Below are positions 33,473 to 42,077 of a DNA stretch of 64,000 nt, piece after piece (positions within the stretch are counted from its first letter, which is position 1; each line of letters opens with the position of its first letter). A program made the translations under genes and the position numbers. This DNA comes from Hydrogenophaga sp. NFH-34. GTDB taxonomy: Bacteria > Pseudomonadota > Gammaproteobacteria > Burkholderiales > Burkholderiaceae_C. The notes under the pieces are model-generated. The model saw only the letters and a list, made by a program, of their open reading frames with translations, searched no databases and was not told where the DNA came from. The stretch is taken from NCBI RefSeq assembly GCF_021401345.1, contig NZ_JACBGE010000013.1, positions 82,753-146,752 of the forward strand, read 5' to 3'.

Positions 33473-34401
33473 GTGCTACTCCCTGGCAATCTGTCCAACG
33501 CGTCGTCAGTCGCCCGACCGGGCGCAGCGACACGGGCTCTTTCCACGAAACGTCGCAAGGTCTCAGACGGGGTGCCGATGCGGTGGATCAGGTAGGTGGT
33601 CAACATCGGTGTGCGGCCAGCCAGCGGCCTTGTGACGATCTCCGGATGGCCGCAGGTCGAAACATGAGCCTCGGTCGAGAAGCCCAGACCGTAGCCTGCT
33701 GCTACCAGGGTCACCATCAGCTCTTGGCTGGTGACCTTCTCGGCTACGATGGGTTCGCGATCCGTTGCGCGCAGCACGCGTGCCATCTGGCGGCTGCAGC
33801 CCTCGCACACCTCGGGGTCGCAAAGCACCAGCGGATAGCGCAGCACTTCATCCAGAGGCAGCGTCTTGTGAGCCAACAAGGGGTGGCGCGCAGGCACGGC
33901 CACGACCATCGGATCGTTCCACACTGGTATGGCAAGGAGTGTTTCACCAACTTCCGATGAGTGGGAGAACCCGGCGTCGTACAAGTCGGCTTCGAGGCCT
34001 CTGATCTGCTGTGACAGCGGAACCTCGTAAAGCCGGATCTCCGTATCTGGTTCTTCCTCACGGCAACACGATAGCAATGCTGTGAAGCGGGCCTGCGAGA
34101 TGCCTTCGGACAAGGCGATGCGTAGCTGCCCTTGATACCCGGCCGACACGGCCCGAACACTGTCGCGCGCCTGGGTCAGCGCTACGAACACGCGCGGCAC
34201 GTGATCCATGAAGACCTGACCCGCACGGGTCAGACGCGTGCTGCGCGTGTTGCGGTCGAAGAGGCGGACACCCAGCTCTCCTTCCAGTTCCTTGATCGCT
34301 CTCGAAAGTGGCGATTGCTCAATGTGAAGCTTCTCGGCGGCTCTGGCGAAATGCAGTTCCTGAGCGACCGCCAAGAAGCACCGAAGGTGCCTCAGTTCCA
34401 T
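33469..34401 (-). CDS. LysR-type regulator of the Tn4371-type transfer module
   Basis: 310 aa: HTH MELRHLRCFLAVAQELHFARAAEKLHIEQSPLSRAIKELEGELGVRLFDRNTRSTRLT (1-58), then the substrate-binding domain (LRIALSEGISQARF, FCDPEVCEGCSRQM, LVAAGYGLGFSTEAH). It closely follows the LysR protein that accompanies EexN and TraG in Tn4371-family ICEs as I remember it. Likely controls transfer genes; the inducer is unknown. It marks the right end of the recognisable ICE module. Confidence 0.88.
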   Translation of the reverse strand: MELRHLRCFLAVAQELHFARAAEKLHIEQSPLSRAIKELEGELGVRLFDRNTRSTRLTRAGQVFMDHVPRVFVALTQARDSVRAVSAGYQGQLRIALSEGISQARFTALLSCCREEEPDTEIRLYEVPLSQQIRGLEADLYDAGFSHSSEVGETLLAIPVWNDPMVVAVPARHPLLAHKTLPLDEVLRYPLVLCDPEVCEGCSRQMARVLRATDREPIVAEKVTSQELMVTLVAAGYGLGFSTEAHVSTCGHPEIVTRPLAGRTPMLTTYLIHRIGTPSETLRRFVERARVAAPGRATDDALDRLPGSST

Positions 34402-34477
34402 TGTTTTCCCTGAATGTTTTCATTTTTTCTCAAATGCCTGTTGCTCCGACAGTGATGTGGCCCACCAGAGGACTACA

Positions 34478-34496
34478 TCAAACACGTCTGGTTTGA
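34478..34496. promoter_or_regulatory. Inverted repeat upstream of the LysR gene
   Basis: TCAAAC-7 nt-GTTTGA, perfect 6-bp arms, about 77 nt upstream of the LysR start in the 255-bp gap before DUF2798. Candidate LysR binding site. Confidence 0.4.
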
Positions 34497-34656
34497 GTAC
34501 GCAGTAGCCTCGCGGAAGTTCGCGTTCTTGGCGTCCTTGGGCCAAGCTGAGCGCACTACAACGGGACTGAATGCGCAGTCATCACGGTTGATGGCTGTCC
34601 TTTCTGATCGTGACCGCGTCTGAATTGGACAGTGCTCAGATGATGCCGAAGTCATT

Positions 34657-34902
34657 TCATGTGTCACCTGCGTTCGTGGCCACGGTCTTTGAGACGAGAT
34701 AGAGGACCAGCGGACGTACCAAGACGACGCATGCGAAGGCCACTGGCATGGCGATTACGTAGGTACTCAGTACCCGTTGAATGAACTGGGTGTCAACTCC
34801 GGTGTTGATGGCCGTTAGGAGCAGACACATCATGAAGGCAATGATGGTTGCCATGTAGAACGCAAACGCGAGCGAACTGAATTTGTAAGGAAGCTTTCTC
34901 AT
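34657..34902 (-). CDS. DUF2798 family small membrane protein, 81 aa
   Basis: Starts MRKLPYKFSSLAFAFYMATIIAFMMC at 34902. Two membrane helices (about 8-32 and 48-72: STYVIAMPVAFACVVLVRPLVLYLV) with LLTAINTGVDTQFIQRV between them, the DUF2798 layout. Function unknown. It is divergent from the phthalate oxygenase gene, and may belong to the host rather than to either mobile module. An upstream in-frame extension runs antisense into the oxygenase and is rejected. Confidence 0.7.
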   Translation of the reverse strand: MRKLPYKFSSLAFAFYMATIIAFMMCLLLTAINTGVDTQFIQRVLSTYVIAMPVAFACVVLVRPLVLYLVSKTVATNAGDT

Positions 34903-34986
34903 GCTGTAGAGGGCCTTCGCCCTAGGTGGTTGCTGAGACAAAGAGACTGGCAGAGGCAGTGGTAAGGGATAACCCTTGAAAAAATA

Positions 34987-35008
34987 CTTAGATATCGAAG
35001 TATACTTC
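34987..35008. promoter_or_regulatory. Candidate MarR operator upstream of phthalate oxygenase
   Basis: CTTAGATATCGAAG (34987-35000) closely matches the inverted repeat CTTAGTTATCTAAG at 40188-40201 in front of the reductase and Bug genes. It overlaps a perfect 12-bp palindrome GAAGTATACTTC (34997-35008). It is 46 nt before the oxygenase start. Confidence 0.55.
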
Positions 35009-35053
35009 AACGCAGTGCCTCCTTGCACTTTCCCATCCTTACAGGAGATTTCC

Positions 35054-36385
35054 ATGATTACGCATGAAGAAAACGATCTGCTGTGCCGTGTTGAAAACGG
35101 TGCACCCATGGGGCAACTGATGCGCCGGCATTGGGTTCCTATCTGTCTAATCGAAGAGGTCTCCGAGCCAGATGGGACACCCGTCAAAGCCCGCATCCTC
35201 GGAGAAGATCTCGTGGTTTTCCGAAACACGGACGGCGAAGTTGGTGTGATGGATGAATACTGTCCTCACCGCAGGGCATCGCTCGTGTTTGGCCGCAACG
35301 AAGAGGGTGGTCTTCGCTGTCTCTATCACGGATGGAAGATGGATGTGAGCGGCAACGTAACGGAAATGTCTTCCGAGCCCGAGGCCAGTGGCATGCTGGA
35401 GAAGGTCAAGCACAAGGCCTATCCGACCAAGGAGTGGGGTGGTTTCGTCTGGGCCTACATGGGGGCGGCTGAGACCATGCCGGAGTTCGAGCCTCCCCGT
35501 TGGGCGCCCACGGCGGACACGCGTGTGAGCGTTGCCAAGGTGATCATTCCTGTGAACTGGGCTCAGATCCTTGAAGGTGCGATTGACTCTGCCCACAGCT
35601 CGAGTCTGCACAGCTCGGACATGGTCCCTGCGCGTGTCGATGGTGCCAAAGCCACGGACAAAAACTGGTTGCGCCCCTCGACCGACAAAGCGCCGCGGAT
35701 GCAAGTGCAGCGCGCCAGCTTCGGATTCCGTTACGCTGCGGTGCGACGGCCGATCTTCAACGCGCAGACGCACGACTATGTGCGTACGACGGTTTTCGTT
35801 GCGCCATGGACGGTGCTGATCCCGCCCAACAACTTGTACAACGTGGCGAACGTGAATGTGCCGGTGGATGACACCAATACCTGCTTCTACTTCATTGGTT
35901 GGGGTCATCCGTCGCAGACCCCGGAGACGGCGACCTGGCGCAAGTTCCTGGGCCAGACCGTGGGGGTGGACCTGGATGAGCAATACCGTCCGCTGCGCAA
36001 CTACGAAAATCGCTACTGGCAAGACCGTCAGGCGATGAAGAGCGGAAACTTCACGGGCATCTCCGGCATTCCGAATCAGGATATGGCCATGTGGATCACC
36101 ATGGGGAAAATCGCCGATCGAAGCCACGACCGGCTGGGTGCCAGCGACATGGCCATCGTCGAGTTTCGCAAACAGATGGTGGACGCTGTTCAAGCTTTCC
36201 AGGCGACAGGCGAGGCCATCGGAACCGGAGAGAAGCGCATCCCGAAAGAAGTGTGTTCGTTCCAGGGCGTCATTCCCAAGACAGTCGACTGGCGTACCCA
36301 TGAAGTGAGCTACGTATGGCTTGAAGGTCAGGACAGTCCAGAGATGGATCGCTCCTACGTGGTGACAGAGGGGGCGAACGCTTGA
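35054..36385 (+). CDS. ophA2: Phthalate 4,5-dioxygenase oxygenase subunit (Rieske non-heme iron)
   Basis: 443 aa from MITHEENDLLCRVENGAPMG. The Rieske [2Fe-2S] ligands are CPH at 70-72 and CLYH at 89-92. The mononuclear iron site is D178-x2-H181-x4-H186 (GAIDSAHSSSLHSS). Length and motifs fit the phthalate-dioxygenase family (type IA, alpha subunit only), which adds O2 to phthalate to give the cis-4,5-dihydrodiol. Substrate is inferred from neighbours: decarboxylase overlapping downstream, dihydrodiol dehydrogenase, matching reductase and NadC. AGGAG box at 35043-35047. Confidence 0.8.
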   Translation: MITHEENDLLCRVENGAPMGQLMRRHWVPICLIEEVSEPDGTPVKARILGEDLVVFRNTDGEVGVMDEYCPHRRASLVFGRNEEGGLRCLYHGWKMDVSGNVTEMSSEPEASGMLEKVKHKAYPTKEWGGFVWAYMGAAETMPEFEPPRWAPTADTRVSVAKVIIPVNWAQILEGAIDSAHSSSLHSSDMVPARVDGAKATDKNWLRPSTDKAPRMQVQRASFGFRYAAVRRPIFNAQTHDYVRTTVFVAPWTVLIPPNNLYNVANVNVPVDDTNTCFYFIGWGHPSQTPETATWRKFLGQTVGVDLDEQYRPLRNYENRYWQDRQAMKSGNFTGISGIPNQDMAMWITMGKIADRSHDRLGASDMAIVEFRKQMVDAVQAFQATGEAIGTGEKRIPKEVCSFQGVIPKTVDWRTHEVSYVWLEGQDSPEMDRSYVVTEGANA

Positions 36386-37374
36386 TGTCAAAGCTGCACA
36401 TATCGGTCGCCATGGGCGACTACGACCGAAACCGTGCTCTGTACGACGGGCGTGTCCAGATCGATGGATGCGACCCGGTGTACATGTTGCTGAATCCCGA
36501 GGAGATGTTTTTTCGGGCCATGCGGAGCCGGGATTTCGACATTACCGAGCTCTCCTTTTCCAGCTACCTGGTCAAGCACGCCAAAGGCGAGAGCCCTTAT
36601 ATCGCCGTGCCGGTTTTTCTGTCACGCGCCTTCCGGCATACCTCTATCTATGTTCGGAAGGACCGCATCAAAAAGCCTGAAGACCTCAAGGGCTGCCGTA
36701 TTGGCGTGCCGGAGTATCAACTGACTGCGGTGGTTTGGGCACGGTCGATCTTGCAGGACGACTATGGCGTGAATCCCGAGGACGTGACCTGGGTCAGAGG
36801 CGGAATCGACACGCCCGGACGTCCGGAGAAGATCAAACTGGATCTTCCTCCGGGCGTGACCATTGAGGCCGCTCCGGCAGGGCATACCATCTCCGACCTG
36901 CTCGACAAAGGTGAGATCGATGCTTTTATCGCACCACGACCACCCAGCGGAGCGGCGTTGAGTAACCCAAATGTGGCTTGGCTGTTCGATGATCCGACTA
37001 CGGTGGCAAAGGACTACTACCGGCGGACAGGCATCTTTCCCATCATGCACGTGGTGGGCATTCGCAAAGAGCTCGCAGAGCAGAACCGCTGGTTGCCGGC
37101 AGCCGTTTTCAAGGCCTTTGGTGAATCCAAGGCGAAGGCCTTGGAGCTCCTGGCGGATACCTCTGCCACCAAGGTAACGCTGCCGTTTGTGGAAGAACAG
37201 CTCAAGGCGGCACGTGAAACGCTTGGAAACGACTTCTGGTCATACGGGGTGGAGCCCAATCGAAAGACGATTGAAGCGTTCTTGCATCACCACCATGCGC
37301 AAGGCTTGTCGTGCAGAAAAGTGGGTTTGGATGAGCTCTTTCACCCGTCTACCTACGAGAGTTACAGCATCTGA
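36385..37374 (+). CDS. ophC: 4,5-dihydroxyphthalate decarboxylase
   Basis: 329 aa (MSKLHISVAMGDYDRNRALYDGRVQIDGCDPVYM). The family has a periplasmic-binding-protein-like fold; RVQIDGCDP, FDITELSFSSYL, RAFRHTSIYVRKD, DLKGCRIGVPEYQLTAVVWARSIL and SYGVEPNRKTIEAFLHHHHAQGL are conserved. It would convert 4,5-dihydroxyphthalate to protocatechuate and CO2. The start overlaps the oxygenase stop (TGATG), so it is translationally coupled. Related sequences also occur as unassigned binding proteins, so function rests partly on context. Confidence 0.8.
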   Translation: MSKLHISVAMGDYDRNRALYDGRVQIDGCDPVYMLLNPEEMFFRAMRSRDFDITELSFSSYLVKHAKGESPYIAVPVFLSRAFRHTSIYVRKDRIKKPEDLKGCRIGVPEYQLTAVVWARSILQDDYGVNPEDVTWVRGGIDTPGRPEKIKLDLPPGVTIEAAPAGHTISDLLDKGEIDAFIAPRPPSGAALSNPNVAWLFDDPTTVAKDYYRRTGIFPIMHVVGIRKELAEQNRWLPAAVFKAFGESKAKALELLADTSATKVTLPFVEEQLKAARETLGNDFWSYGVEPNRKTIEAFLHHHHAQGLSCRKVGLDELFHPSTYESYSI

Positions 37375-37422
37375 GGCGCTCTTGCCCATGCAAGCAACCG
37401 AAGATTGGTGACCTACTGCGCT

Positions 37423-37938
37423 TCAGTCGCCCGCGTCGCCCACTAGAGTGGCGCGGGTTTCTTCTTCATGTGCCAAGTTTTCAATCATCCTCACCAACGC
37501 ATTCCTCACCAAAGAAAGCGTGCGATCGGGAAGTCCATCGGCACTGATCTCGTTGACCTCTTCCGCCAAGGGCACAAGTACATGTTCAAGTGAGCGCCCA
37601 GCATCGGTCAAGTAAACGTGCATGTTCTTCTTGTTGCCGGGAAGGTGCCTGCGTTCAATGAAACCCATTCGCTCCATGGCTTTCACGGCCGAGAAGGTCG
37701 TCGGCTCCATCACGCCCGCCAGATCGCTCAGCTCCTTCTGGGTCAGTCCGTCGCGAATCCAAAGGATTCGGAGGAACGTCCAGTGTCCAAATGACACGCC
37801 GAAGGGTGATAGACGATACTGAAGCGCACGCATCTGAGCCCGCGCAACATCACGGACTAGATGGGCGAGACGATCGTTGGGGACCGATTCTCGCCAGTGA
37901 TGAAGAAGGCTTTGTGTTTCTATGGATTTGCTGGTCAT
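37423..37938 (-). CDS. MarR-family regulator
   Basis: 171 aa from MTSKSIETQSLLHHW (37938). Winged HTH: LSPFGVSFGHWTFLRILWIRDGLTQKELSDLAGVMEPTTFSAVKAMERMGFIERRHLPGNKKNMHVYLTDAGR (about 45-118). It is last in the reductase-dehydrogenase-marR operon, 8 nt after the dehydrogenase. Likely represses the cluster and is released by phthalate or a metabolite; the inverted repeats at 34987-35000 and 40187-40202 are candidate operators. Confidence 0.88.
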   Translation of the reverse strand: MTSKSIETQSLLHHWRESVPNDRLAHLVRDVARAQMRALQYRLSPFGVSFGHWTFLRILWIRDGLTQKELSDLAGVMEPTTFSAVKAMERMGFIERRHLPGNKKNMHVYLTDAGRSLEHVLVPLAEEVNEISADGLPDRTLSLVRNALVRMIENLAHEEETRATLVGDAGD

Positions 37939-37946
37939 TGGGAGCG

Positions 37947-39149
37947 TCAACGCCGAATGGCGGGTACTGCGGCTTGGTGCTCCAAAATGATAGCGCCTCC
38001 TTTCTTGCTCGATTCGAGGATCGCCAGACACACTTCCATCGTTGCCATGGACCAGGCGCCAGAATGGGTAGGCGCTGCACCTTCCCTGGCCACTGACCAC
38101 ATTTCGTCCACGACCTCTGAACGTTGAACCGCCTGCGGTGGCAGCGCATCAAGGTGTACGCCATGGACGTCGTGAATTTCTACGCCATAGGGCGTCAAAC
38201 GGAGGTCTGCCTGTTCGCAGCAGGCGATGACAGGCCCGAAGTGTTGAAAGGCGGTAGGTGCGCCTCTAAGATCTGGTACGTAGTCCGGTCCACCAAAATT
38301 CCGGTTGGCTTTCCGACGGGCTTCGGCAATTTCGTCTTGTGTACTCAGGTACTTTTCTCGGGTGAGTCGGTGGGTGTCGGTGTTCTTTGGCCACCCCATC
38401 TCGCCGACGCCGCCCATCCACGGGTCGGTGTCAAAGAAACCGTACCCGTTGTAGGTCACGCTGGCAAAGGCGCCGGAACGAAAGTTCAGAATGGCGGTGT
38501 ACGCTCCCTCGGTGGGGCGCTGCCGGTCCCACCCCCCGGTTCTAGCGTAGACGGAAGCGACCTCTCCTCCGGCAAGCAATCGAACGATATCGATCTGGTG
38601 TGCCGCCTGGCTGAAGACAACACCACCCCCTTTCGTTGTATCCAGTTCTTCCGGACGTCTTGGCCGGTAGAGGAAGTCGGTGAAGTTCATGGCTTGAATC
38701 ATGCGGACACGACCAAACCGCCCCGACTCAATGATTGAGCGCGCGCGCAACACTGGGGCATTGAAACTGTGGCTGTGACCCACGATCAGCTGTGTGCCTG
38801 CTTGTTCGCAGGTCTCCCGCATGCGCTCGCATTCCGAAAGCGACAACGCCATGGGCTTTTCGACGAGCGCGTGTTTCCCATGCTTGGCAGCAAGACGTAC
38901 ATGTTCTTCGTGCAACTGGTGAGGCGTTGCGACATAGATCCATTCGACGTTCGGGTCAGCGCAGAGTGCGTCTGCAGAGGTGTGCGCGACACCACCGAAC
39001 GCTTTCGAAAAAGCCGCTGAAGCACCTGCATTGGTATCGAAGCAAGCGACCAGATCGATGCGGGGGTCTTTGCTGAGGGTTGGAATCATCAACGTAAATG
39101 CGCGTCCAAGTCCTAGGACGCCAAGCTTGATCGGTTGCATCGTTGCCAT
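37947..39149 (-). CDS. ophB: Phthalate cis-4,5-dihydrodiol dehydrogenase (Gfo/Idh/MocA family)
   Basis: 400 aa. Rossmann start IKLGVLGLGRAFTLMIPTL (about 6-24), the EKPMAL motif of Gfo/Idh/MocA proteins (LVEKPMALSLSECERM) and the C-terminal alpha/beta domain (VVFSQAAHQIDIVRLLAGGEV). OphB/Pht4-type enzymes, which oxidise the phthalate dihydrodiol to 4,5-dihydroxyphthalate with NAD+, belong to this family. The start at 39149 overlaps the reductase stop (TGATG). Other Gfo/Idh activities cannot be excluded by sequence alone. Confidence 0.78.
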   Translation of the reverse strand: MATMQPIKLGVLGLGRAFTLMIPTLSKDPRIDLVACFDTNAGASAAFSKAFGGVAHTSADALCADPNVEWIYVATPHQLHEEHVRLAAKHGKHALVEKPMALSLSECERMRETCEQAGTQLIVGHSHSFNAPVLRARSIIESGRFGRVRMIQAMNFTDFLYRPRRPEELDTTKGGGVVFSQAAHQIDIVRLLAGGEVASVYARTGGWDRQRPTEGAYTAILNFRSGAFASVTYNGYGFFDTDPWMGGVGEMGWPKNTDTHRLTREKYLSTQDEIAEARRKANRNFGGPDYVPDLRGAPTAFQHFGPVIACCEQADLRLTPYGVEIHDVHGVHLDALPPQAVQRSEVVDEMWSVAREGAAPTHSGAWSMATMEVCLAILESSKKGGAIILEHQAAVPAIRR

Positions 39150-40111
39150 CACAGGTCGAGGACAAGCGTGTCGGACTTCGCTCTGGAGACGCAAACCATG
39201 ATGTGATCTTCCTGCTCTTCCGGGAGCAATGCCAGATCTCGGTGATCCGCCTCACCCTTGAGCAACCGGACTTTGCATGAGCCGCATGTTCCGCTCTCAC
39301 ACGAACTCGGCACCCTGATGCCATGGTCTCGTAACGCGTCCAGGATACTGCGGTTGGCCAGTACCAGTAGCGTCTTGCCAGCTTTGGCCAACTCGACCTC
39401 GAATGGTTTGTCGTCTGCGTGGGGTTTCGTATCCGCACCGAAGCTCTCGAAATGCACCGCACTGCTGGGCCAGTGCCCGGTCATGTCCTTGACCTCATCC
39501 ATCAAACGCTTGGGGCCACAGCAGTAGACATGCACACCCGCCTGAGGTTTCTCGAAAACGGACCACAAGTCGAATGTCTTTGCGGGATCGCCGTGGGTGT
39601 GATGGACAACCACACTGCTGGCAAGTTCAGGCGAGCGCAGCTCGTTCAGAAAGGCGGCTGACTCAGGTGTGCGAGTCAGGTAGTAGAGCTTGAAACTGCG
39701 CAAGCCTTCCGCTCGCAGTGAATGGATCATGGCGCGCATCGGCGTAATGCCTATGCCGCCCGCTACGAGGATGAAACTCTTCGCCTTGTCGCTCAGCCCG
39801 AACAAATTGCTTGGGGTGCCGGCCATGAGCGTATCCCCCACGTTCACCTCATCGACCAGACTCTGCGATCCCCCCCGGCCGTCCGCTTCTCGTTTGACCG
39901 CGAGCTGATAGTGGTCTGCCTCATCGGGGTTACTGCACAGAGAGTAGTGGCGCATCGCCCCATTGGGAACCCGTACAGCAATGTGCGCTCCCGCCGTGAA
40001 GCGGGCCAGAGGCAAAGAGTCAGGGGATTTCAGTTCGAAAAGAACGGTGTCTGTAGCGATGAACTCCTTGTGGGTCACCAAGAGGGGGCGCATTGTCTCG
40101 TCTGTAGTCAT
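39149..40111 (-). CDS. ophA1: Phthalate dioxygenase reductase (FMN, plant-type [2Fe-2S])
   Basis: 320 aa. FMN-binding RHYSLCSNP (about 54-62), NADH-binding VAGGIGITPMRAM (about 117-129) and YCCGPKRLM (about 196-204), then a C-terminal ferredoxin domain with CESGTCGSC ... C (about 270-308). The domain order is that of phthalate dioxygenase reductase. It passes electrons from NADH to the Rieske centre of OphA2. First gene of the minus-strand operon, divergent from the Bug receptor. Confidence 0.85.
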   Translation of the reverse strand: MTTDETMRPLLVTHKEFIATDTVLFELKSPDSLPLARFTAGAHIAVRVPNGAMRHYSLCSNPDEADHYQLAVKREADGRGGSQSLVDEVNVGDTLMAGTPSNLFGLSDKAKSFILVAGGIGITPMRAMIHSLRAEGLRSFKLYYLTRTPESAAFLNELRSPELASSVVVHHTHGDPAKTFDLWSVFEKPQAGVHVYCCGPKRLMDEVKDMTGHWPSSAVHFESFGADTKPHADDKPFEVELAKAGKTLLVLANRSILDALRDHGIRVPSSCESGTCGSCKVRLLKGEADHRDLALLPEEQEDHIMVCVSRAKSDTLVLDL

Positions 40112-40151
40112 GGTCTGTGATCTTGCTTAGAAAACATGGTGGTATCCACTC

Positions 40152-40202
40152 TTGACAAAGGTCAAACAAGAGGGAAAAATTGATTATCTTAGTTATCTAA
40201 GA
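40152..40202. promoter_or_regulatory. Divergent promoter region with two inverted repeats
   Basis: TTGAC-AAAG-GTCAA (40152-40165) and TCTTAG-TTAT-CTAAGA (40187-40202, perfect 6-bp arms). The second resembles the repeat before the oxygenase gene at 34987. The region serves both the reductase operon (minus) and the Bug-permease-hemerythrin-nadC genes (plus). Confidence 0.6.
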
Positions 40203-40291
40203 AAAAAACAAGCACTGTCGCACATGCTCTTTCCGGGGGCAAGGCAGAAGTGCTTGCTGATCCGCTTCAACCCTACCAACGGAGACAATCC

Positions 40292-41263
40292 ATGAAACGA
40301 CGTTTTTTTGCTGCCTTGGCTGTGACGACCATCCTTGCGTCCAGTCTTTCGCAAGCGCAGACGAGTGACTTCCCCAACCGCCCGGTCAAGTTCATCGTGC
40401 CCTATGCTCCTGGCGGCTTGCCTGACACCGTGGCGCGGGTCATCGCGCAAAAGCTATCGGAGCGGATGAAGCAGGGCTTTGTGGTGGAAAACAAGCCCGG
40501 GGGTAACGGCGTCGTGTCGGTACAAACACTCGCTGCGCTGCCGTCCGACGGGTATAGCTTCATTGTTTCCGATGGCTCCATGCTGTCCATTACTCCGCAG
40601 ATCAACAAGGCGGCCAAGTACGCTGTCGGACAGGATCTGCAGGCTGTGTCGCTGATTGCCCGCTCGCCTTTGTTCTTGGTGGCGCACCCCAAAAGTGGAG
40701 TCAAGACCTTTCAGGAGTTTGTGGCTCGCGCCAAGAAGGAGCCTGGAGCGTTCACCTATGGGTCTTCGGGGATTGGAAGCACGCACCACCTCACAATGGA
40801 AGCTTTGAAGTCGGAGCTTGGACTTTCCATGGTCCACGTTCCATTCCGTGGATCGAGTCAGTCGGTTCCGGCGCTGGTTGGGGGACAAGTGGACTTCTTG
40901 TTTGCCGCTTTGCCGTCCATGGTGGGTTTCGTAAAAAGTGGTCAGGTCATTGTGTTGGCCAGCAACGCACCCAAGCGTTCAGCTTCTGCTTCCGATACCC
41001 CTTCGATTGCAGAAACCATCCCGGGGTTTGACTTTTCAGTCTCCGTTGGCGTGCTGGCACGAACGGGGACTCCACCTGAGATCTCCAAAAAGGTGGCTGA
41101 TGAGATCGCACAAGTTGTGAAATTGCCAGATGTCATCGAGAAGTTCCAGGGAGCCGGTATCGAACCTGTTGGTGCTGGTGGTGAGGTCTATCGGAAAGTC
41201 ATCGAGCAAGAGAATCAAGCGATGGCAAAAGCAGGTAAACACGCGGAACTCAAGGCTGAGTAA
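40292..41263 (+). CDS. Bug/TctC-type periplasmic solute receptor
   Basis: 323 aa. Signal peptide MKRRFFAALAVTTILASSLSQAQ, then the Bug signature FPNRPVKFIVPYAPGGLPDTVARVIAQKLSE, VENKPGGNGVVSVQTLA, FTYGSSGIGSTHHLTMEALKSE, MVHVPFRGSSQSVPALVGGQVDFLFA. It binds a small carboxylate in the periplasm; phthalate is the likely ligand from context. No TctA/TctB is adjacent; a pair lies at 59.3-61.4 kb. GGAGAC box precedes the start. Confidence 0.88.
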   Translation: MKRRFFAALAVTTILASSLSQAQTSDFPNRPVKFIVPYAPGGLPDTVARVIAQKLSERMKQGFVVENKPGGNGVVSVQTLAALPSDGYSFIVSDGSMLSITPQINKAAKYAVGQDLQAVSLIARSPLFLVAHPKSGVKTFQEFVARAKKEPGAFTYGSSGIGSTHHLTMEALKSELGLSMVHVPFRGSSQSVPALVGGQVDFLFAALPSMVGFVKSGQVIVLASNAPKRSASASDTPSIAETIPGFDFSVSVGVLARTGTPPEISKKVADEIAQVVKLPDVIEKFQGAGIEPVGAGGEVYRKVIEQENQAMAKAGKHAELKAE

Positions 41264-42018
41264 TGTATGCCGATGGGGCTGGTATGCCCCTCGTCGCACT
41301 TTGGCTCGCCTGTTTTGGAGCCGTCGTGCTGGGGGGGCTGGTCAAGGGGGCACTGGGAGTAGGGTTGCCGCTTGTAGTGCTCCCCTTGTTGTCGCTTCTT
41401 CTCCCAGCACCAAAGGCGATGGGGCTGCTCGTCATGCCGGTCCTGCTTTCGAACCTGTGGCAGGCTGTTGAAGGCAAGAGGCTGAATGAAGGACTGCGGC
41501 GTTTTGGTGGTTTGATGGTCTGCCAGTTCGTCGCGACGCTTGCCGCTATTCATTTGACGAGGAACCTGTCCGTGCAGGGCTTCAATGTTCTGTTGGCAGT
41601 CGTGGTGATGATCGCCGTAGGGATGATGGCCATTGGAGCAACTTTTCGGGTGAATCCCGGTCAGGAGCGGTGGATGGGGCCACTGGTTGGCGGGGTCGCA
41701 GGCGCAATGGCTGGCGTCTCGACATTGACCGGCCCCATTCTCATTGCCTATCTTTTGGCACTCAAGTTGCACAAAGACGAGTTCATCAGGTCCATCAGCA
41801 TCATCTATCTTCTGGGCTCTGTTCCTATGTATGGGACCATGATGTGGTATGGCCGCTTTGGTTGGGAGGAGGTCGCTCTTTCCTGCCTCGCCCTGATTCC
41901 CATGTTCGTCGGCCTTCGAATCGGAAGATTGCTTCGTCATCGGCTCAGTGAAACCGTGTTTCGACGTCTGCTGCTGGGGCTGCTGACCGTGCTCTCCGTG
42001 TTGCTCATCACCAAGTAA
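41263..42018 (+). CDS. TauE/SafE-family membrane permease
   Basis: 251 aa, seven to eight predicted membrane helices (LVALWLACFGAVVLGGLVKGALGVGLPLVVLPLLSLLLP at the start; FGGLMVCQFVATLAAIHL; FNVLLAVVVMIAVGMMAIGA; LLLGLLTVLSVLLI at the end). The repeated GxxxGxxG...P pattern is that of TauE/SafE anion exporters. The start overlaps the receptor stop (TAATG). In this operon it may move an aromatic acid or sulfonate-like anion; direction and substrate are unknown. Confidence 0.8.
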   Translation: MYADGAGMPLVALWLACFGAVVLGGLVKGALGVGLPLVVLPLLSLLLPAPKAMGLLVMPVLLSNLWQAVEGKRLNEGLRRFGGLMVCQFVATLAAIHLTRNLSVQGFNVLLAVVVMIAVGMMAIGATFRVNPGQERWMGPLVGGVAGAMAGVSTLTGPILIAYLLALKLHKDEFIRSISIIYLLGSVPMYGTMMWYGRFGWEEVALSCLALIPMFVGLRIGRLLRHRLSETVFRRLLLGLLTVLSVLLITK

Positions 42019-42077
42019 CCACATCTGACCACTTAGAGCTGGGGAGAACTGTTTCCTTTTTATGAGTAACGTGACCA

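Noticed and set aside
35147..36391. 414-codon open frame on the minus strand
   Set aside because: Antisense to the Rieske oxygenase at 35054-36385, which has all iron ligands.
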